Notes: generated from the sequence alone by a model not told the origin. Counted from the first letter of the stretch, positions 33,797-42,905 are shown. The stretch: DNA of 64,000 nt from Streptacidiphilus jeojiense (GCF_000719095.1 NZ_JOEH01000011.1:1-64000); one strand, 5' to 3'. Translations and numbers: made by a program.

Positions 33797-33820
33797 GCAT
33801 TTCCACGAGAAGCCGGGTAT
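33797..33820 (+). promoter_or_regulatory. Sigma-B-like promoter of the SpoIIE phosphatase gene
   Basis: GCAT at 33797-33800, 14 bases, then GGGTAT at 33815-33820 matches the streptomycete SigB consensus GNNT-N14-16-GGGTA(C/T). The gene starts at 33844 with GGGAG in front of it. The product belongs to the family that controls such stress sigma factors, so a feedback loop would make sense, but this is inferred from consensus alone. Confidence 0.45.
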
Positions 33821-33843
33821 CCCCTATCGCCGGGAGCGCTCGC

Positions 33844-35937
33844 ATGGCGGACCAATCGGTGCGTGGCCCGACCAGCTACGACCCACGGAGCAGACCGGCA
33901 CCGTCGGCCGTCGGGACCGACCTGCTGGCGCTCAACGGCATGGGCAGCTTCGACTGGGACCTGGAAGCCGGGACCTACCACCTCGACGAGGTCGGCCTGG
34001 ACGTGTTCGACCTGCGGCCGGAGGACTACGACGGCCGCCCGGCCTCGCTCGCGAGCAGCGTCACCCACGAGGACGGCCTGCGCCTGGACGCCGCGGTGAC
34101 CCTGGCCATCCAGGCCGGCCACCTGACCTTCGCGGCCTACTTCCAGGTGGTCTGCCGCGACGGCTCGCTCCGCTGGGCGCACACCCAGGGCCGCATCCTG
34201 CGCGACGAGCAGGCCCAGCCCTACCGGATCGTGGGGATCGTCCGCAACGCCGACGAGGAGCTGGCGCACGCCGAGGTGATGCGCACGCTGGGCGCCGACC
34301 GGCGCCGCCAGACGGACTTCGTGCGGGCCACCACCGAGGCCCTGGCGCGGGCGCTCACGGTGCAGGACGTGATCAACGTGGTCACCGACAGCGAAGGGCT
34401 GCGCCGGTTCGGCGCCGACGGACTGGCCCTGGGCCTGATCGAAGGCAGCAGCATGCGGCTGGTCGCCGCCACCCACCCGCCCTCACCGGCGCTCCGGGCC
34501 CAGGACGACTTCTCGCTCACCCGGTTGGACGACCAGCTGCCGCTGGCCGAAGCCGTCCGCACCGGCCGCCCGCAGTTCATCGGCGACCAGGAGCAGCTCT
34601 GCGCCCGCTTCCCCAGGCTGCGCCCCTACGCGGACCAGATGGGCATCAACGCCGGCGCCTTCCTCCCCCTGATCGCCCAGGCACGCACCCTCGGCGCGCT
34701 GGGCCTGTACTACGGCGACAGCCACGAGTTCAGCACCGAGGACCGCAACATCTGCATCGCCCTGACCAGCGCCGTGGCCCAGTCCCTGCAGCGCGCCGTG
34801 CTCTTCGACCAGGAGCGCGAGTTCGCCACCACCCTGCAGACCACCATGCTGCCCCGGCGGATCCCGCAGATCAGCGGCGGCGAGGTGGCCGTCCGCTACC
34901 GGGCCGGACGCAGCGGACGGGAGGTGGGCGGGGACTGGTACGACGTGATCCCGCTGCCGCACGGCCGGGTCGGGCTGGTGGTCGGCGACGTCGAGGGGCA
35001 CGACAGCCACGCCGCCGCCATCATGGGCCAGCTGCGCATCGCCCTGCGCGCCTACGCCGCCGAGGGCCACTCCCCCTCCACCGTCCTGGCCCGGGCCTCG
35101 CGGTTCCTGGCCGAACTGGACACCGAGCGCTCCGCGACCTGCATCTACGTCGAGGCGGACCTGGAGACCGGGGTGCTCCGGCTGGCCCGGGCCGGCCACC
35201 TGGAGCCGCTGCTGCGGCACCGTGGCGGTCGCACCGGCTGGCCCGCGGTGCGCGGCGGGCTCCCGCTGGGGATGGCCACCGCCTTCGAAGCCGACGACTA
35301 CCCGGAGACCCGGCTGCACCTGAACCACGACGGGGTGCTGCTGCTGTGCACCGACGGTCTGGTCGAGCGCCCCGGCCAGGACATCGCCGAGGGCATGGCG
35401 GCGCTGGCCGCAGCCCTGCAGTCGGGACCGCTGCGCACCGAGGAGCTCGCCGACCACCTGTGCCACGAGGGGTCCGGACGGGCGGGGACCGAGGACGACA
35501 TGGCACTGCTCCTGCTGCGGCGCACCGCGGCCGCCGGCGGCCGGGTGCCGATCCGGGCGGTGCTCCACATCCACCAGGCCGACCCGGAGGGACTGGTCGA
35601 AGCCCGCGCCGTGCTGCGGCAGATCCTGTCCGGCTGGGCGGCCACCGGTCCGGTCGGCGACATCGAGCTGGTGGCGGACGAGCTGATCACCAACGCGCTG
35701 GTGCACACCGACAGCGGTGCCACGCTGACCGTCGAGCTCCTCGGCGACGCCGGACCCCGGGTGCGGCTGGAGGTCCAGGACTCCTCCAGCGAGTGGCCCC
35801 GACGCCGGACCCCGGGCGAGACCGCCACCTCCGGCCGGGGGCTGCTGCTGGTGGACGCCCTTGCCGAGCGCTGGGGGGTGCAGCCGCTGGGCTCCGGCAA
35901 GAGCGTCTGGTGCGAGTTCCCACTGCCCGCACTGTGA
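33844..35937 (+). CDS. PAS-GAF-SpoIIE phosphatase-HATPase regulator
   Basis: 697 residues. PAS-like domain about 30-135 (MGSFDWDLEAG ... FQVVCRDGSLRWAHTQGRI), GAF about 165-325, SpoIIE/PP2C phosphatase about 340-555 with metal-binding motifs GGDWYD, GDVEGHD and GTEDDMALLL, and a C-terminal histidine-kinase-like ATPase about 565-695 with the N-box VADELITNALVHTD and GRGLLLVDALAERWG. Multi-domain proteins of this kind dephosphorylate anti-anti-sigma factors and can phosphorylate them as RsbW-type kinases. The input signal is unknown. Divergent from the membrane-protein gene at 33690 and preceded by a SigB-like promoter. Confidence 0.9.
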   Translation: MADQSVRGPTSYDPRSRPAPSAVGTDLLALNGMGSFDWDLEAGTYHLDEVGLDVFDLRPEDYDGRPASLASSVTHEDGLRLDAAVTLAIQAGHLTFAAYFQVVCRDGSLRWAHTQGRILRDEQAQPYRIVGIVRNADEELAHAEVMRTLGADRRRQTDFVRATTEALARALTVQDVINVVTDSEGLRRFGADGLALGLIEGSSMRLVAATHPPSPALRAQDDFSLTRLDDQLPLAEAVRTGRPQFIGDQEQLCARFPRLRPYADQMGINAGAFLPLIAQARTLGALGLYYGDSHEFSTEDRNICIALTSAVAQSLQRAVLFDQEREFATTLQTTMLPRRIPQISGGEVAVRYRAGRSGREVGGDWYDVIPLPHGRVGLVVGDVEGHDSHAAAIMGQLRIALRAYAAEGHSPSTVLARASRFLAELDTERSATCIYVEADLETGVLRLARAGHLEPLLRHRGGRTGWPAVRGGLPLGMATAFEADDYPETRLHLNHDGVLLLCTDGLVERPGQDIAEGMAALAAALQSGPLRTEELADHLCHEGSGRAGTEDDMALLLLRRTAAAGGRVPIRAVLHIHQADPEGLVEARAVLRQILSGWAATGPVGDIELVADELITNALVHTDSGATLTVELLGDAGPRVRLEVQDSSSEWPRRRTPGETATSGRGLLLVDALAERWGVQPLGSGKSVWCEFPLPAL

Positions 35938-35960
35938 GCGACGGGAGGCCTGCGAATTAA

Positions 35961-35990
35961 TTGACATTGTCAACCATGTAGGTTTACCGT
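35961..35990 (+). promoter_or_regulatory. Promoter with overlapping palindromic operator
   Basis: TTGACATTGTCAA (35961-35973) is a perfect palindrome around a single base. Its first six bases are an ideal -35, and TACCGT at 35985-35990 is a fair -10 at 18-base spacing. A repressor bound here would block the promoter of the DJ-1/ALDH gene. A near match lies at 4340-4352. No regulator gene is adjacent. Confidence 0.5.
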
Positions 35991-36048
35991 CGATCTATTA
36001 CTTGAACACATGAACCATCAAGGTCCTCAAGCCTCAGGGAGCACCTCC

Positions 36049-38046
36049 ATGACCGCCGTCCTGTTCGTCGTCACCGGCGCCACCCACTGGACCCTGGCAG
36101 ACGGGACCCTGCACCCCACCGGCTTCTGGGCCGAGGAACTCGCCGAGCCGCACCGGATCTTCAGCGAAGCGGGCTACCGCATCACCGTCGCCACCCCCGG
36201 CGGGGTCCCCGCCCCCGTCGACCGGGCCAGCCTGGCCGCCGAGGCCAACGGCGGCCAGGAACAGGCCGACCGTCTCAGCGCCTACCTCGACTCGATCCGC
36301 GACACGCTGGAGGCCCCGGCCAAACTGGCGGAAGTGGACCCTGACACGTTCGACCTGATCTTCTACCCGGGCGGCCACGGCCCGATGGAGGACCTCGCAG
36401 TGGACCAGGGCTCCGGCCGGATCCTCACCCGCGCCCTGGACTCCGGCAGGCCCCTGGGCGTGGTCTGCCACGCACCGGCCGCGCTGCTCGCCGCCCGCCG
36501 CGAGGACGGCAGCTGGCCGTTCGCCGGCTACCGGATGACCGCCTTCACCAACGCCGAGGAGACCGCGGCCGGCCTCGCGGCCAAGGCCCGGTGGCTCCTC
36601 CAGGACCGCCTGGTCGAGCTCGGCGCCGACTTCGTCGAAGCCGCACCGTTCGCCCCGCACACGGTGGTCGACCGCAATCTCTACACCGGCCAGAACCCGG
36701 GTTCCTCCGCCGAGCTGGCCCGCACGCTGGTGGACGCCGTCTCCGTCGACCCGGCCACGGTGGTGGCCCGGGTGCGAGCCACCTTCGAGACCGGCCGGAC
36801 CAGGCCGCTCGCGTGGCGACTGGCCCAGCTGAACGCCCTGCGCGCGCTGCTGGTGGAGGAGTCCGACGAGTTCCTCGCCGCGCTCAACGCCGACCTGGGC
36901 AAGAGCGCGACCGAGGCGCAGCGCAGTGAGGTCGGGTTCGTCGTGAACGAGATCGACCACACCGTGGCGCACCTGGAGCAGTGGCTGCGCCCGAGGCCCG
37001 CCGGCGTGCCTGCTGCCTTCATGCCCGCCGAGGCGCGCGTGGTGCGCGACCCGCTCGGCGTCGTCCTGATCATCGCCCCGTGGAACTACCCGCTGCAGCT
37101 CGCGCTGGCGCCGCTGGTGGGCGCTCTCGCGGCGGGCAACACGGCCGTGCTCAAGCCCAGTGAGATGGCCCCGGCGACCTCCGCCGCGATGGCCCGGCTG
37201 ATTCCGCGCTACCTGGACCGGGAGGCCGTGGCCGTCGTCGAGGGCGCCGTGGCGGAGACCACCGCGCTGCTGGAGCAGCGTTTCGACCACATCTTCTACA
37301 CCGGCAACGGCGCCGTCGGACGGATCGTCATGACCGCCGCCGCCAAGCACCTCACCCCGGTCACCCTGGAGCTGGGCGGCAAGAGCCCCGCCGTGGTCGA
37401 GCCGGGCGCGGACCTGACGGTCACCGCCCAGCGGATCGCCCGCGGCCGGTTCCAAAACGCCGGCCAGACCTGCGTCGCCCCCGACTACGTACTCGCCATC
37501 GGCGCCACCGCCGCCGCGCTGGAAGCCGAACTGGTCACCGCAGTAAGGGCGTTGTACGGGGAGAACCCGGCGACCAACAGCGAGTACGGACGGATCGTCA
37601 ACGAGCGCCACCACGACCGGCTCACCGCACTGCTGGGCGACGGACGGATCGTCACCGGCGGCACCCACGACCGGGCGAGCCGCTACCTCGCACCGACCGT
37701 CCTGGCCGACGTCTCGCCCGAGGCCCCGGTGATGCAGGCGGAGATCTTCGGCCCGGTCCTGCCGATCGTCGGCGTACCCGACCTCGACGCAGCGATCGCC
37801 TTCATCAACGAGCGGGACAAGCCGCTCGCCCTGTACGCCTTCACCGAATCGGAAGAGACCAAGCAGCGCCTGACCGAGGAGACCTCCTCCGGCGGTCTGG
37901 TCTTCGGCCTCACCGTCGCGCACCTGGCCGTACCCGAACTCCCCTTCGGCGGCGTGGGCGAGAGCGGCATGGGCCGCTACCACGGCGAGTACTCCATCGA
38001 CACCTTCAGCCACCTGAAGGCCGTCCTGGACAAGCCCATCGCCTGA
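36049..38046 (+). CDS. DJ-1/PfpI domain fused to aldehyde dehydrogenase
   Basis: 665 residues from the ATG at 36049, which has AGGGAG 9 bases before it (an upstream ATG at 36010 lacks one). Residues 1-225 form an Hsp31-type DJ-1/PfpI domain with the nucleophile Cys140 in GVVCHAPAALL and a partner Glu in the GFWAEELAEP segment. Residues 235-660 form an aldehyde dehydrogenase with the cofactor motif APWNYPL, general base Glu441 in LELGGKSP and nucleophile Cys475 in GQTCVAPDY. Hsp31/DJ-1 proteins act as glyoxalase III or deglycase on methylglyoxal, and ALDH oxidises the aldehydes, so the fusion suggests reactive-aldehyde detoxification. Activity is inferred. The VOC gene 85 bases downstream fits the same theme. 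Confidence 0.85.
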   Translation: MTAVLFVVTGATHWTLADGTLHPTGFWAEELAEPHRIFSEAGYRITVATPGGVPAPVDRASLAAEANGGQEQADRLSAYLDSIRDTLEAPAKLAEVDPDTFDLIFYPGGHGPMEDLAVDQGSGRILTRALDSGRPLGVVCHAPAALLAARREDGSWPFAGYRMTAFTNAEETAAGLAAKARWLLQDRLVELGADFVEAAPFAPHTVVDRNLYTGQNPGSSAELARTLVDAVSVDPATVVARVRATFETGRTRPLAWRLAQLNALRALLVEESDEFLAALNADLGKSATEAQRSEVGFVVNEIDHTVAHLEQWLRPRPAGVPAAFMPAEARVVRDPLGVVLIIAPWNYPLQLALAPLVGALAAGNTAVLKPSEMAPATSAAMARLIPRYLDREAVAVVEGAVAETTALLEQRFDHIFYTGNGAVGRIVMTAAAKHLTPVTLELGGKSPAVVEPGADLTVTAQRIARGRFQNAGQTCVAPDYVLAIGATAAALEAELVTAVRALYGENPATNSEYGRIVNERHHDRLTALLGDGRIVTGGTHDRASRYLAPTVLADVSPEAPVMQAEIFGPVLPIVGVPDLDAAIAFINERDKPLALYAFTESEETKQRLTEETSSGGLVFGLTVAHLAVPELPFGGVGESGMGRYHGEYSIDTFSHLKAVLDKPIA

Positions 38047-38131
38047 CGGTTCGCGTCCCCCGAAGGGCGCGCAACCGGATCATCGGTACGCTGGCCCTTC
38101 CGACCGGAACGACCCGACAGGGAGGGACTGC

Positions 38132-38488
38132 GTGAAGGTGGCAGCGATCCACCACGTATCGGTCATCGTCTCGGATCTCGACGAGGCCCTGGACTTCTAC
38201 ACCCGTGTGCTCGGCTTGTCCGTCCGCACCGACCGCCCCGACTCCATCGGCCCCGGCGCCTGGCTCGACGCCGGAGGACAGCAGGTTCATCTGCTACCAG
38301 GCGATCCGCCGTCTGCCCGCGGCCAGCACTTCGCCGTACTCGTCGATGACCTGGACGCCACCGTCGCCGAACTGCGCGCCGTCGGCCTGCGGGTGAGCGA
38401 TCCGGTGCCTGTCGGCAGCGCCCGTCAGGCATTTCTGGCCGATCCAGCGGGAAACGCCATCGAACTGCACGAAGCCGCCACGCCCTGA
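38132..38488 (+). CDS. VOC-family (glyoxalase I-like) protein
   Basis: 118 residues, a single vicinal-oxygen-chelate domain made of two beta-alpha-beta3 repeats. The putative metal ligands are visible: His near residue 8 in IHHVSV, His in QVHLLPGD, His in GQHFAVLVDD, and Glu in AIELHEA. Methylmalonyl-CoA epimerase, glyoxalase and lyase members share this pattern, so the reaction cannot be chosen. GTG start with GGAGGGA 6 bases ahead. It directly follows the DJ-1/ALDH fusion, which makes a role in dicarbonyl removal attractive. Confidence 0.85.
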   Translation: MKVAAIHHVSVIVSDLDEALDFYTRVLGLSVRTDRPDSIGPGAWLDAGGQQVHLLPGDPPSARGQHFAVLVDDLDATVAELRAVGLRVSDPVPVGSARQAFLADPAGNAIELHEAATP

Positions 38489-38550
38489 ACGACCGGGGGC
38501 GAACCGCCGATGCCTGCGCTCCAACCCCGGATGGAGGCCAGGTTCCGGCT

Positions 38551-39669
38551 ATGACCGAGAGGACCATCAACGTCATCCGCGAGGCGTTCACCGAGCCGGA
38601 CGAGTTCACCTCCTCCCCGCTGTACCGCGCGCTCAGCCGCACGGTCGCCGCCGAGGAACGGCTGCTCGCCCTGGCCGCGCGGGGCCGGGCCGGGCAGTAC
38701 CCGACCTTCCTGTTCTTCGGCGCGGTGCACCAGCTGCTGCTGGCGGGCGCGGAGCATCAACTCGCCTGCTACTACCCCTCGGTGGCGGGCCCAGACGCAC
38801 TCGCCCCGGACGAGGCAGCCGGGCCCGCCCTGCTGGACTTCTGTCTGCGTCACGAGACCGAGCTGACCGGGCTGATCAGCACCCGGCTCGTCCAGACCAA
38901 CCATGTGCAGCGGGCCCTGGGCCTGCGCATCGGGCTGGCCGAGATCGCCCGGCACACCGACGCGCCGGTCCACCTGATCGAGGTCGGCACCAGCGCCGGC
39001 CTGAACCTGCGCTTCGACCGCTACGGCTACACCCTCGGCGGGCGCCGCTACGGCGACCCGGCCTCCCCGGTGCAGCTGGTCGCCGCACTGCACGGCCCGG
39101 ACACCCTCCCCGACCTGGACGCGCTGCCCGCGACGGCCAGTGTCCACGGCGTCGACCTGAACCCGGTCGACGTGCGGGCCCAGGCGGACCGCCGCTGGCT
39201 CGAGGCCCTGGTCTGGCCGGAGAACCTGGACCAGCGCAGGCTGCTCGCCGCGGCGCTCGACCTGGTCGCCGCGGACCCGCCGCGGGTGCTGCGCGGTGAC
39301 GCCGTCGACGTGCTGCCCGCGCTGGCAGCGGAACTACCACCGGGCGAGCCGCGCGTGGTCTTCCACTCCGCGACCCGTCTGCACGTGCCGCTGGATCGGC
39401 GCGCCGCGTTCGACGCGGCGATCACCGCCGTTGGCACAGCCGGCCCGCTGTGGTGGCTCTGCGTCGAGGACGGCCCCGACCCGGATCCTCGGCCCGCGGC
39501 TTCGCGCCGCGACCGCGTCGGCTCGGCACTGCGCCTGCGCGACCCCGACGGCGACGACCACACCCTCGCCGTGGTCGAGGGCCACCTGCGCTGGGTCGAG
39601 ACACTCCAGGCCGATCCCGACGACTCCAGTCGACTCGAAGGCGACGAAGAAGGGCGCTTTGCCCGGTAG
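38551..39669 (+). CDS. DUF2332-family protein
   Basis: 372 residues. Matches the DUF2332 pattern: an N-terminal helical part (SPLYRALSRTVAAEERLLALA), TNHVQRALGLRIGLAEIA, then IEVGTSAGLNLRFDRYGY, which resembles a methyltransferase glycine loop, and a C-terminal half with VVFHSATRLHVP. The family is conserved in actinobacteria and distantly resembles SAM-dependent methyltransferases, but no activity is established to my knowledge. It starts with ATG at 38551 and is not closely linked to the VOC gene (62-base gap). Confidence 0.85.
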   Translation: MTERTINVIREAFTEPDEFTSSPLYRALSRTVAAEERLLALAARGRAGQYPTFLFFGAVHQLLLAGAEHQLACYYPSVAGPDALAPDEAAGPALLDFCLRHETELTGLISTRLVQTNHVQRALGLRIGLAEIARHTDAPVHLIEVGTSAGLNLRFDRYGYTLGGRRYGDPASPVQLVAALHGPDTLPDLDALPATASVHGVDLNPVDVRAQADRRWLEALVWPENLDQRRLLAAALDLVAADPPRVLRGDAVDVLPALAAELPPGEPRVVFHSATRLHVPLDRRAAFDAAITAVGTAGPLWWLCVEDGPDPDPRPAASRRDRVGSALRLRDPDGDDHTLAVVEGHLRWVETLQADPDDSSRLEGDEEGRFAR

Positions 39670-39679
39670 AGACTCGGCT

Positions 39680-39708
39680 GGGCCGCTGCGGCGACGCGAC
39701 GGCGGCCC
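39680..39708. terminator. Weak hairpin between convergent genes
   Basis: A 7-base GGGCCGC/GCGGCCC stem with a 15-base loop lies just after the DUF2332 stop and before the convergent small gene. Stem strength is modest and GC-rich hairpins are common here. Confidence 0.3.
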
Positions 39709-39754
39709 GCGCTGCGGATCAGCCGGAGTGTCTCGGGGGCGGATGGACGATCCG

Positions 39755-40213
39755 TCAGTCCGCTCCACCCCAGGCGGGGATGGAGGCGTTTGCATGCGTC
39801 GGCGTCTCCCTTGCGATGGGTCGGTTGCAGTCCGCCCGGTACCGGTGCGCTGCGTCGAAGATGCTCCAGCCGTCGATCTCCTCGGTGGCGGGAGCGTCGG
39901 GTCGCCAACCGCGTTTCAGGGCTGCGTCGAGCAGCGCCCTGACAGTGCCCGGCTCGTGGAGGTTCAAGGTCCTGCCGAGGTCCGTGCCGACCGCTCCGGA
40001 CGGCATCAGGTACCCGTCCGGGACAAGCCGATCGGGGCCCGCCCGGAAGGCAATGCGGAGACGCCCCGTCACCTTGGGCCGGCGGATGACGAGTGTCTCG
40101 CAGCAGTCCTCGTACCGGCCGTCGCCCAGGGTGCGGTGATGGTGGCTCAAGCTCCAGAGGAAGTCCTCCCCCTCGACCACGAGACGCCGTGCCCTCTTGT
40201 CACTACGAGCCAT
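39755..40213 (-). CDS. Hypothetical protein
   Basis: 152 residues, soluble, no known motif. A basic N terminus (MARSDKRARRLVVEGEDF) is followed by LWSLSHHHR and RYEDCCETLVIRRP, which look like beta strands, and a C-terminal WSIFDAAHRYR. Its start overlaps the stop of the XRE-NB-ARC-TPR gene by 11 bases, so it is translated in the same transcript and may work with it. Function unknown. Confidence 0.65.
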   Translation of the reverse strand: MARSDKRARRLVVEGEDFLWSLSHHHRTLGDGRYEDCCETLVIRRPKVTGRLRIAFRAGPDRLVPDGYLMPSGAVGTDLGRTLNLHEPGTVRALLDAALKRGWRPDAPATEEIDGWSIFDAAHRYRADCNRPIARETPTHANASIPAWGGAD

Positions 40214-42905
40214 CCCCCGATCCTAACGACCCGCGTTCCGCGCGATTCCGTGTGGCTCGGGTTCGGTCGGCGGCCTTTCGCTGCAGGTGCGCTTGCATAT
40301 GTGCGATCTGGGTCTTCAGACCGAGTTGCTGGAAGATGTCGAGGCCTTGTCTGAGGTGCGTGTCGCTTTCCTCGATTCTTCCGAGCTGCTGGTAGCACTG
40401 CCCGATGCCGGCGTGGGCGCCGGCTTCGACGGCGGCCATACGGGTCTGGCGGGCCAGGTTCAGCACATCGCGGTAGAGCTCCAGGGCACGGAGCTGGTCG
40501 CCCGTTGCGGCGACGGTCCCGGCGTAGAGGTCCAGAGCCCAGGCTTCGTTTCCCCGGGCGCCGATACGGCGGAAGATGTCGAGGGCCTTCTGGAGATCCG
40601 GGAGCCCGTCTTCGGGGCGGCCGGCGAGACGCTTGAAGTATCCGAGGTTGCCCCATGCGTTGGCCTGGCCGTTGGGGTCGGCGAGGTCGCGGAAGAGTTC
40701 GAGCGCTCGGCGTGCGGCGTCGATGGCGGCGGGGTGGTCGCCGGCGTGGGCGCAGGCCTGTCCCAGCCCCAGGAATGCTCTGGCTTGGCCGATCCGGTTG
40801 CCGGCTCCGCGGTGCAGGTGCAGGGCCTGTTGTTGATGGCGGGTGGCGGTGGCGTAGTCGCCGGTGGTTTCGTGGACCACTCCGAGGTTGGACAGGGCGG
40901 TGGCTTGCCCCTCCTGGTCGCCGAGGGCCTGGTAGGCGGCGAGGGCGGTGTGGAGGTCGCGTTCGGCTGCTGGGTAGTCGCCGTTGAGCCGGTAGACGGT
41001 TCCTCGTTGGACGTGGGCGTTGGCCAGTCCGAGGTGCTCGTCCAGTTGCCCGTACCGCTCGATCGCGTGGTGAAGGTGCTGTTCCGCCATGGCGCGCCGG
41101 CCGGTGAACGCGCTGACTTGTGCCAGCAGGGTCAACGCGTTGGCGTGCCCGAGGTGCCCGCCGGCCCGTTCGCAGTGGTGCAGCGCGGCTTCCAAGTCGG
41201 AGGCCGCGCCGGTGAAGTCCCCCGTCAGCGCCCGCAGATAGGCCAGGTCGGTCAGCGCGGTACCCAGGACAGCGGGCAGTCCCAGTCGTTCGGCCAGGTC
41301 GGTGGCTGTGGAGTGCACGGTGATCGCTTCGTCCCAGGGGCCGTCGGCAGCCAGCAGGGTGGCCATCGCGCCCGCGAGCCGCACGGCCCGCAGCCCGTCG
41401 TGGGCGGCGACGCGGCCGAACGCGGCCAGCAGGTTGGAGCGTTCGGTGCGCAGCCAGGTCCAGGCGGAGCTTCGGTCGCTCAGCGTGGGAGCGACCTTTG
41501 GCGCGGGTCCCTCGACCGGGAGCCGTGGAGTCGAGGTCACGAGTGCCTGCGCGCACCAGGCGGTGTGCTGGTAGTAGTCCAGCAGTCGGGTCGCGTCGGG
41601 GTCCTGTCCGCCGGGTGGGTGCTGTCGTGCCTGCTGTCCAGACAGCGTGCGGGCGTAGGCGCGCACAAGGTCGTGCAGCCGGTAGCGGCCGGCCTGGTGC
41701 TGCAGCAGCAGGTTGTGGTCGAGCAATGACTCCAGCAGGTGCTCTGCGGTACGCACGTCGCCCAGGTCGGCCAGATTCGCGGCAGCGTACGCATCGATGT
41801 CGTCGCCGGGAAGGTGGCCGAGCATGCGGAACAGGTACTGCTCCGCCTCGGGCAGCCGGTCGTAGGAAGTGGCGAAGACCGCGGTCAGGTCGCGATCGGT
41901 GTCGCGCAGGTGGGCGAGCCGGTCGGTCGCGTCCCGTAGCTGTGCGACCAGGTCCGGGACGCGCAGGGCCGGGCGGTGGCGCAGTCGCGCTCCGACGATC
42001 CGCAACGCCAACGGGAGCCGTCCGCACAGCTCCACCAACTCGGCGACAGCGTCGGTCTGGTCGGCGCTGATCCGCTGCGGCCCGGCGACCTGACGCAACA
42101 GCGTCGCGGCCTGGTCGATGTCGAGCACGTCCAGGGTCAGCGTGTGCGCGTCGTCCAACCCGGTCAGGCGGGTCCGGGAGGTGATCAGGACCAGGCAACC
42201 GGCCTCTCCCGGAAGCAGCGGTCGAACCTGGGCGGCGTCAACGGCGTTGTCGAGCAGGATCAACGTGCGGGTGCCGGCCATTCGGGACCGGTACAAGGCG
42301 GCGCGCGCCTCCACCCCGGGCGGGATCGCCTGCGCCGGCACGCCCAGGGACCGCAGCAGCGCCTCCAGGGCATCGGCCGGGGACATCGGCTCCCACCCGG
42401 CCGAGTGGGCGTGCAGATCCACGAACAGCTGGCCGTCGCCGTAGCGGTCCTTCAGCTGGTGCGCGGCGTGGATCGCCAACGCGCTCTTGCCGATCCCGGC
42501 CATCCCGTCCACCGCGGCGATCACCAGCCAGCCCGCGGAATCCGACGCGGTGGCCGCCGCCGTCAACTGCGCCGTCTCACGCGAACGGCCGGCGAACAAG
42601 CGTGTCGCGGCCGGCAACTGAAAGCGGGCGCCTCCGGCATACACACCCGTCGAGTTGTCACTACCACTACCGGCGCCGGACGCCGCACCAACGCCTGCGG
42701 GGAACTGATTCTGTGTCATCTGCTCGACACCGAGCACGCTGGAGATGCGACGCATCGTGCTCGGATGCGGTCGCCGGGTCCGGCCGCGCTCGATCTCGCT
42801 GATCGCGCGCACACTCACGCCCGCGCGCGTCGCCAACTCCTCGATGGACAGGCCCTTGCCCCTGCGCAGGGCACGGAGGTCACCGCCCAGCGACCCCGGT
42901 GTCAT
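40203..42905 (-). CDS. XRE-NB-ARC-TPR regulator (STAND family)
   Basis: 900 residues from the ATG at 42905 with GGAGGG 6 bases ahead. The frame is open another 85 codons but has no coding character there. An XRE helix-turn-helix spans about 4-60 (LSIEELATRAGVSVRAISEIERG). An NB-ARC ATPase spans about 105-400 with Walker A DGMAGIGKSALA and Walker B RTLILLDNAVD. From about 540 on there are TPR repeats (ATALSNLGVVHETTGDYATATRH and relatives). Such STAND proteins switch on after ligand or partner binding to the TPRs, then oligomerise. In streptomycetes they regulate secondary metabolism or development; some STAND proteins elsewhere are antiphage sensors. Target unknown. Confidence 0.9.
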   Translation of the reverse strand: MTPGSLGGDLRALRRGKGLSIEELATRAGVSVRAISEIERGRTRRPHPSTMRRISSVLGVEQMTQNQFPAGVGAASGAGSGSDNSTGVYAGGARFQLPAATRLFAGRSRETAQLTAAATASDSAGWLVIAAVDGMAGIGKSALAIHAAHQLKDRYGDGQLFVDLHAHSAGWEPMSPADALEALLRSLGVPAQAIPPGVEARAALYRSRMAGTRTLILLDNAVDAAQVRPLLPGEAGCLVLITSRTRLTGLDDAHTLTLDVLDIDQAATLLRQVAGPQRISADQTDAVAELVELCGRLPLALRIVGARLRHRPALRVPDLVAQLRDATDRLAHLRDTDRDLTAVFATSYDRLPEAEQYLFRMLGHLPGDDIDAYAAANLADLGDVRTAEHLLESLLDHNLLLQHQAGRYRLHDLVRAYARTLSGQQARQHPPGGQDPDATRLLDYYQHTAWCAQALVTSTPRLPVEGPAPKVAPTLSDRSSAWTWLRTERSNLLAAFGRVAAHDGLRAVRLAGAMATLLAADGPWDEAITVHSTATDLAERLGLPAVLGTALTDLAYLRALTGDFTGAASDLEAALHHCERAGGHLGHANALTLLAQVSAFTGRRAMAEQHLHHAIERYGQLDEHLGLANAHVQRGTVYRLNGDYPAAERDLHTALAAYQALGDQEGQATALSNLGVVHETTGDYATATRHQQQALHLHRGAGNRIGQARAFLGLGQACAHAGDHPAAIDAARRALELFRDLADPNGQANAWGNLGYFKRLAGRPEDGLPDLQKALDIFRRIGARGNEAWALDLYAGTVAATGDQLRALELYRDVLNLARQTRMAAVEAGAHAGIGQCYQQLGRIEESDTHLRQGLDIFQQLGLKTQIAHMQAHLQRKAADRTRATRNRAERGSLGSGDGS

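Noticed and set aside
36034..38013. A 659-codon minus-strand open frame opposite the DJ-1/ALDH gene
   Set aside because: No domains; both DJ-1 and ALDH active sites are read on the plus strand.
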